A program made the position numbers and the translations under genes. Positions 58,560 to 64,000 of a stretch of DNA of 64,000 bases are shown here, one piece after another (position 1 is the first letter of the stretch; every line of letters begins with the position of its first letter). The notes under the pieces are model-generated. The model saw only the letters and a list, made by a program, of their open reading frames with translations, had not been told where the DNA came from and searched no databases. Source of the DNA: Bigelowiella natans CCMP2755 (Eukaryota; Cercozoa; Chlorarachniophyceae); NCBI GenBank assembly GCA_000320545.1, contig ADNK01000407.1, positions 1 through 64,000 of the forward strand. The letters are read 5' to 3'.

Positions 58560-59131
58560 GTATTTCTGAACTGTTTCGCAGTGCGTTTTCGACTAAAGCA
58601 CAGGTCGCCAGACGGCCAAACCCGGAGGGAAAAAGCTTCCGATTCAGACATCCTTATCTCCCTTCCAATCCAAGATGTGGTGGATATATCGAATTTCTCT
58701 ATCTATTTCCTTGTCGTATGGTCTGATTAAAGTGGATTCTTCCACCTCGAGATTTAAGCATTGACTACCAGCGTCCTGAAACTCGGACCCCCCGGACGAT
58801 GGGTTGGCTATTCCATAATTCTGGCAAATCCAAAGTAATTTGTCGCATGAAAGGAAAGACGTCAAAACCGTCACTTGAGCCATTTCACTCTTCTTTGCAT
58901 CTGGAGATTCTGTGGAGATGTGAGGATCGTCCTGGGGACATCTCTGCGGCTCCTGCGTGTTGAAAATCCAGGGCACGAAAGACAGAAGCGCAAGGGATGG
59001 TGAACCACAAGCAAGAGCAGCCATCGAGTGAAAGCCGCTTTCTCCTTTGATGTCGAGAAGCTTGTGACCCACGAACAAGGTGCTCGTAAAATTGCAAAAT
59101 TTGTTGACGAAGGAGAGAATTCGACGACATA
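58560..59131 (-). CDS. Minus-strand 5' exons, divergent from the KHDC4-like gene
   Basis: ATG 59131 gives MSSNSLLRQQILQFYEHL. Two self-consistent splice paths follow. In one, VRG joins SRRDVPRTILTSPQNLQMQR (exon from about 58952), faintly like a LYR-motif protein. In the other, EHL joins EPQRCPQDDPHISTESPDAK, then DAGSQCLNLEVEESTLIRPY and REIRYIHHILDWKGDKD. Both keep phase, so the sequence alone cannot decide. These may be the 5' end of the long minus-strand gene or a small separate gene. Confidence 0.4.
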
Positions 59132-59172
59132 GAACACAGGGAATTTGGGGAAAGGAAGGAAATCAAGGGGCC
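59132..59172. promoter_or_regulatory. Very short head-to-head promoter interval
   Basis: Start codons at 59131 (-) and 59173 (+) are separated by 41 bp. If both are correct, transcription must start inside the partner gene's leader or the 5' UTRs overlap. The interval is purine-rich on the + strand (GGGAATTTGGGGAAAGGAAGG). Confidence 0.4.
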
Positions 59173-62103
59173 ATGAAAGAAGTGGGAGGCGATACGACGA
59201 AACCTCTGGAATTGACTGACTTGAAATTCATATTGTCTTTGTTACATTTGAAACAGAATACCAATGGGAGGTACATCTGAAAACGATGGCAAAAGGTATT
59301 TTCCATCATCCTACAAATTCTGTTAAAAAGCACTAACTTGCCTGTTCAACAATTAGTGTCGCTGCGCGACTTAGCGCCGCCGAAGCGATGAGGAAAAAGA
59401 TCAACGCTATGCTGATGGCAAAAGGCGTATTGAAGAAAGGTGGGTCATCTTAATCAGCTGGACTAAATGAAACTTCGGAAACTGATGGAAGCTCTTCTAA
59501 TAGGCGATACCCCGACTGCTTCGCCAACTGTATCCAAGGAAATATCGATAAACGATTCTGCAAACCGAAATGTTCTCATGAAGAAATCTATTCACGTTAT
59601 GGTCGTTTTCCTTGGAGGCATCACCATGATTACATTTAAAATCTCACTTTCCGCATTCTTTAGATCGAAAATCAAAGCAAAACAAAAGTAATTGTGAAAG
59701 GCACATACGTGGCTCCAGGTTGTAATTTCGAACCTGAGATGTAGAAATTCAACTAATTCTATTTATAATTCAAGGGTCAACACCATCTCCAGGGGTCAGA
59801 CCGTTATACCTGCTTCTTACAGCAACATCGCATGAAGGTATTTGGTATCCTCTCCTCGTTCGCCTGGAATCTAATCCATTCCCCAATAGATGTCGCAAAG
59901 GCGGAAGGGATCATTAACAAGTTTATATCTGCTGGAAAACAAGAAAAGTCTGTCCCAAAGAGTTCCGATGGAGGGCTGGTGATACACTCCAAGGCTGTTA
60001 AAGAAAAGAAAAAAACACCTAGTTTTTCCACACTCTCGCTACCAAAAAATATAGGCGCGACCTCAAAAGTTGGTGTAGAAAATGCGAAGACAAAGAAGAT
60101 TCCCATCTCCTTGAGTATCTCCATGTGCAAGTTGATGGAGTACCCTCTTCTCGAGAAGCTATCCGGTCCCAACAATGCCTATTTGGATCACATCAACAAG
60201 ACCTCGGGTGCGACAGTCACGATTCGAGGGGAGGGATCATCTATGTCAAGCTCCGAAAAGCTTCATTTTCATGTTTCCGCGATAAACGATTCTGTTCTGA
60301 ATTCGGCGGTAAATCTGGCCGGGAATCTTCTGGAGACCATTTATCAAGACTATCGAGTGAAGACAGGCGCAGGATCTGTTCGAACGGAATCCGCTCCACC
60401 CGCTCCGACGTCGGCACCCCCTTCTTTACCACCTGGAATAATAGCTCACGGTGGTTCTCAGCCTCAACCCCCACCACATGCTCCCGCTGCTCCTGCTATG
60501 AACTACGGTGGTTATAGAGCGCCGTATTCAAATCATCATCCTCATCAACCCCCTCCGGGATACGGCAGCTACCCACCTCCCCATGGATACAACAACAGCT
60601 ATTATGGATATAATAATAATAATAATCAGCAGCAGCAGCAGCAGTACCCAGGTGCTTATGGGGGGCAGCCATATTATAGTAGTGGTGGAGGTCCCATGCC
60701 TATCCCCTCAATGCCACCAACTTCTCAATATAACCCTGCAAGGCCGGAGTACAACCCAGCGGCGGCGGCCTCGCTTCCTTACTCTGGTCCCTCTGTGGTA
60801 GGCCCAGAGCCAAATCAAAAAACTGCTGTAAATAGTGATAATAGCGACGAAGACGATGATGGTAGGGATAGGAACAGGAGCCGAGACAGAAGAAGAGATA
60901 GGGACGACCGCAGGCGGAGAAGTGAGTCCCCACCTAGACGTAAGCGGTTCTCTGAGGGTCCAGTAAAGAGGAAGTTTGAGGAAGATGACGAATCATCTGA
61001 TGGCGACGATTCGCCGAAAAGAAAACGCTCTTTCCGCGAGGAACCCCGAAAGGTTGCGGATCTGCGGTGTTTGTTAAATGAAGTCGTTCTTGTACATTGT
61101 GTGATTGACCTTTATTGCCGCCGTCGAAGATTGGAAAGAAATTTAGGGAGATCGGAACCGATGGTTTCACTCAAATACAACAATTGCTGTGTCTGGAAAT
61201 ATGACCACGATCTAGTTATTATTTTGCAATGTGTGTGGGTGTGTGGGTGTGTGTGATTCGTTGCACATACAATATCTAATTTCATTAAATAATTGGATTA
61301 ATCTCACTGAAATTCGTATACATACTACTACACCGTCAGCATCTTCGGTAACTCTCTTCCGTTGTTGATGTCATGCTAACACCATACTTTGCATCATAAA
61401 TTTATAACACTCAGAGACCGGCATTTTCGGAAGAATCGAAGGTGTTTTTGGCGCAAATAATCATTTTGTGTTTTATTGATTGAATTCAGGAATGCCTTTA
61501 CGAATTCGTATTCTATGAAGGGTTTAAAATTATAGTTAGATTTTGATCGCGAAACTAAAGAAATGATGCCCAAAATTTAAATGTGTTTTTAAGTCCGATT
61601 CAGGAGAGAAGAAATTTAAGTTCACTTCACCTCCTCCACCGCCACCTTGTCTCGACACCCCTCCTCCTCCGCCCCCAATCCATGAAGAGAAAGTTGAGCC
61701 AGAATCTTTGGGTCAACGTGTTAACAATATGGATAAAGGTACGGATACGAAATTCAAATTACTTCGTGGCTTATGGTCGCTTTGTTCAGATGAGTGGGTG
61801 TCGACGGGATTGGGAAGGTTAGTAAATTATGGCGATAGTGATAGCGAACAAGAGGATGTAGAAGTTGTTTTGCTTGATAAAGACGGGGAGAAATGGCGTC
61901 AAAAGAAGCCAAAAAAGGGAGCAAGAAAGAGTGTTTCGTTTTTATCACACACCGTGGCTTACAAAGCACTGCGTGCATCCGGAAAATCCATCGATGAATC
62001 TGCTGAAGAGGCTCTGAGAGAATTGAGCCCAGCAGACAGGCAAAGGATCCCACCAATCACAAACACTGTCAAAGAATCCGGAGTCAAATTTTGGATGCAA
62101 TGA
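59173..62103 (+). CDS. KHDC4-like double-KH RNA-binding protein
   Basis: Likely pre-mRNA splicing factor of the KHDC4/BLOM7 type. Eight exons join in phase to 654 aa: 59173-59270, 59357-59439, 59504-59595, 59664-59718, 59775-59837, 59890-61052, 61609-61738, 61823-62103. Order: SAAEAMRKKINAMLMAKGVL (the family's N-terminal helix); first KH (ISINDSANRNVLM ... VIVKGTYVAPG ... VRPLYLLLTATSHEDVAKAE); second KH (PLLEKLSGPNNAYLDHINKT followed by SGATVTIRGEGS); a Pro/Tyr/Asn/Gln-rich low-complexity stretch; an RS-like basic block (RDRNRSRDRRRDRDDRRRRS); Pro-rich TSPPPPPPCLDTPPPPPP; and a C-terminal NYGDSDSEQED motif and helical end. The 61608 acceptor (GAGAG) is weak but is the one that keeps phase. 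Confidence 0.9.
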
Positions 62104-62178
62104 TGACTTATGTTGTGTTTTTGGACTTGCGTGTTATACAGCTTGGTGTTTAAGATCGAATGATTATACGCAAACACA

Positions 62179-62223
<45 letters not shown>

Positions 62224-63369
62224 CAAATTTATGTATGTTGTTTCTATTTGGTATATCATGCCATTGCCTGCACTAGCTAGTGCATTTCGATGCGCAGCTT
62301 ATGGCAGCATCAAAACGCTTTGATCCCAGCCAGACTAGCAGAGCTGCGACAAATCTATGCAGGGAGTTAGCGCGCATGTGCAGCTGCGCATGCGTCTACA
62401 ACAATACGATACGATATAGCATGTAGCAGACGCAAATCTAGACTGCTGGCATGTGTAAAGAGTGCTTGTGTAAGTTGTTAGCTGACGACGCTACGTGCGT
62501 TCTAGCGTTGTCCGACATGCTGCGCGGTCTAGCTAGCTAGCGCTGCATGTTGCACATGCTACGTGGCTAGCATGTACTTCTACGTGCACATCTAGAGAAG
62601 CATCTAGAGATGTGCACTAGCTAACTAGATACAGCGCATGTTGTCAGCAATGCAATTGTGAGGAAACGCAATGAAGATGTTTAGATGTGCGTCAGTCGCG
62701 CTAGGCATTGTAGCATATACGTACAACAAGACAGCCTACGGCTAGCTAGACCCAAATGGGCCTAGCTAGCTAGCTAGCTAGCGAGTAGCGAGCGAATGGT
62801 TGTTGCCTAGTTCTAGAGTTGCAAGTGTCGAACGCTAGAAACAGGCATACTAGCATACGTTAAACGTACGCTAGCACGACACCAGAGGCCTGCCTGCAAG
62901 GTGCTGCCCAGCTAGCCAGTCTACAAAAAATAACATGCTGTGCCACCAATTGTATTTGTATATTCATTGCAGAAACGAAAAAGCACAACATAAGCTAGAT
63001 AAGCGCTGAAACCGCTGCTCTGCATAGCTACATTAGGATGACTATTAAAAAACTGTAATAATTTCATTACATCCGTCTCATATTTATTCTGAGTACATTA
63101 TAGATTACATTGCAAAACACGAATCTAGAAACAATTTACGTCGGTTCTGTTACGAATTTCTGAAACACTATGTACTTAGTTAAAAATGTAGACAGTAGAA
63201 CATTGTTATCCTACTGTTCGTGGATCGAAGTACAAGTAGATGCAAGGATTGAGCGATCGAACATTCACGGTAAGCTCATGGAAACGTCAATTAACCGACG
63301 GGACCGACAACAATATAGTTATCCTGGAATGATCAAACGAGGCTAATTCGCTCTCTAAAGTCGCCTACA
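62104..63369. other. Convergent intergenic gap with (TA)n and CTAG island (about 62250-63010)
   Basis: A TA tract at 62182-62220 follows the stop, then a dense island: GGTCTAGCTAGCTAGCGCTG near 62526, GGGCCTAGCTAGCTAGCTAG near 62758, CATACTAGCATACG near 62846. From about 63020 composition becomes ordinary AT-rich 3' flank. No gene seen. Confidence 0.75.
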
Positions 63370-64000
63370 TTACGTCTTTTCCTTAGAATTCTCTATAGCA
63401 TTGCTTAGTTTTTCAAATTCATTAGTGAAAGACTCAATTGTGCTTTTTTTTTCTTCCTCCTTTTTCTCTTCCTCCTTTTTCTCTTCCTCGGTTTTACCAA
63501 AACTTATCCCGAGTTCTTCATATCTAGAATCTTGCCCTTTCAAATCGATATCATTGGTTGATTCATGCTTTTGGTCATCTTGAACTTTGTCTGGCTCAGA
63601 TATTGTAGGATTTGCACGTTCCAAGGGTATAGAGTGCTGCAACAGAGACTTCATTGTTTGGTGCAATGTGCTAAACTTAGGATCCTCCTCAATATTTTTC
63701 ATCTCAAGAAAACTTCGTAGCTGTTCCTGCCATGCCAATATTTTTAATCTCTGGTCTAGAATGGTAGTATCCTTATCTCCAACAGCCCCCCGAAGGCTTT
63801 GGTTCAATATCTTCAGGTGTGACACTTCTCGAGTCAACTCCGAGATACTGTCTCCCGTTACCTTCTCTGTTGCATGAGCACTTGTTTCCACCTCGTGCAA
63901 GCGTTCTCGAGAGGAAGCTACCAGCAACTCTAAATCTCCAATTTCACGTTCTCGGGAGCGACGTTGTTCCAATAGATTGTCATTCTTAAGTTGGAAACTA
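63370..64000 (-). CDS. Coiled-coil protein, C-terminal part (cut by window end)
   Basis: Open from the right window edge to a stop at 63370, starting SFQLKNDNLLEQRRSRERE and continuing as heptad-rich Leu/Glu/Lys helix (IGDLELLVASSRERLHEVE, ISELTREVSHLKILNQSLRG, ILAWQEQLRSFLEMKN), then a Lys/Glu-repeat (KEEEKKEEEKK) and FTNEFEKLSNAIENSK. A long coiled coil typical of golgin-, kinesin- or centrosome-type proteins; the identity cannot be read from this end. No intron is seen in 630 bp, unusual for this window. Confidence 0.75.
   Translation of the reverse strand, partial: SFQLKNDNLLEQRRSREREIGDLELLVASSRERLHEVETSAHATEKVTGDSISELTREVSHLKILNQSLRGAVGDKDTTILDQRLKILAWQEQLRSFLEMKNIEEDPKFSTLHQTMKSLLQHSIPLERANPTISEPDKVQDDQKHESTNDIDLKGQDSRYEELGISFGKTEEEKKEEEKKEEEKKSTIESFTNEFEKLSNAIENSKEKT

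Overview
This is nuclear DNA of a unicellular eukaryote. Coding sequence is broken into short exons, often 40-150 bp, with GT-AG splice sites, and many introns are filled with di- and trinucleotide microsatellites. Three genes point to a photosynthetic lineage: a fructose-1,6-bisphosphatase, a DUF760-type protein and a bTHX/PSRP-4-type plastid ribosomal protein. The last two carry a hydrophobic segment before the mature domain, as expected for targeting to a complex (secondary) plastid. A chlorarachniophyte-like or other complex-plastid alga is my best guess; this is inference from gene content, not a database match. I found no prokaryotic operons, rRNA, tRNA, CRISPR or clear transposons.

Layout, with splicing read by eye: PX-domain gene (+, 0.1-3.7 kb); fructose-1,6-bisphosphatase (-, 5.1-8.1); unassigned exons (8.4-9.1); DUF760 gene of 21 or more exons (+, 9.1-15.6); small basic ORF (+, 16.4-16.8); putative type I membrane protein (-, 17.8-18.9); ambiguous 19.0-19.8 kb; zinc-finger calpain (-, 20.4-25.0); C2H2 zinc-finger gene (+, 25.0-26.8); two unassigned genes (-, 28.4-29.7 and 29.8-30.4); ALG14 (+, 30.5-32.1); multi-pass, possibly 7TM protein (-, 33.4-35.1); SLC35/triose-phosphate-translocator-family transporter (+, 36.0-41.0); PRC1-type RING-RAWUL E3 ligase (+, 42.1-43.7); bTHX (-, 44.8-45.3); SK-like potassium channel (+, 45.8-48.8); long low-complexity minus-strand gene or genes (49.5-59.1); KHDC4-like double-KH RNA-binding protein (+, 59.2-62.1); coiled-coil protein cut by the window edge (-, 63.4-64.0).

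Six genes could be spliced in silico into one open frame with matching intron phases from a start to a stop: FBPase (14 exons, 356 aa), ALG14 (9 exons, 212 aa), the RING-RAWUL protein (10 exons, 329 aa), bTHX (2 exons, 140 aa), the SK-like channel (16 exons, 604 aa) and the KHDC4-like protein (8 exons, 654 aa).

Two large-scale patterns stand out. Strands alternate almost gene by gene, giving tight head-to-head pairs (about 40-120 bp at 30.4 and 59.1 kb) and wide tail-to-tail gaps. Those gaps, and not the head-to-head ones, hold islands of palindromic CTAG / GCTAGC / CATG / TGCA tetranucleotides. The islands are the best candidate for an undescribed element here. The second candidate is the calpain, which combines several zinc-finger types with a UIM-like helix inside the protease core.
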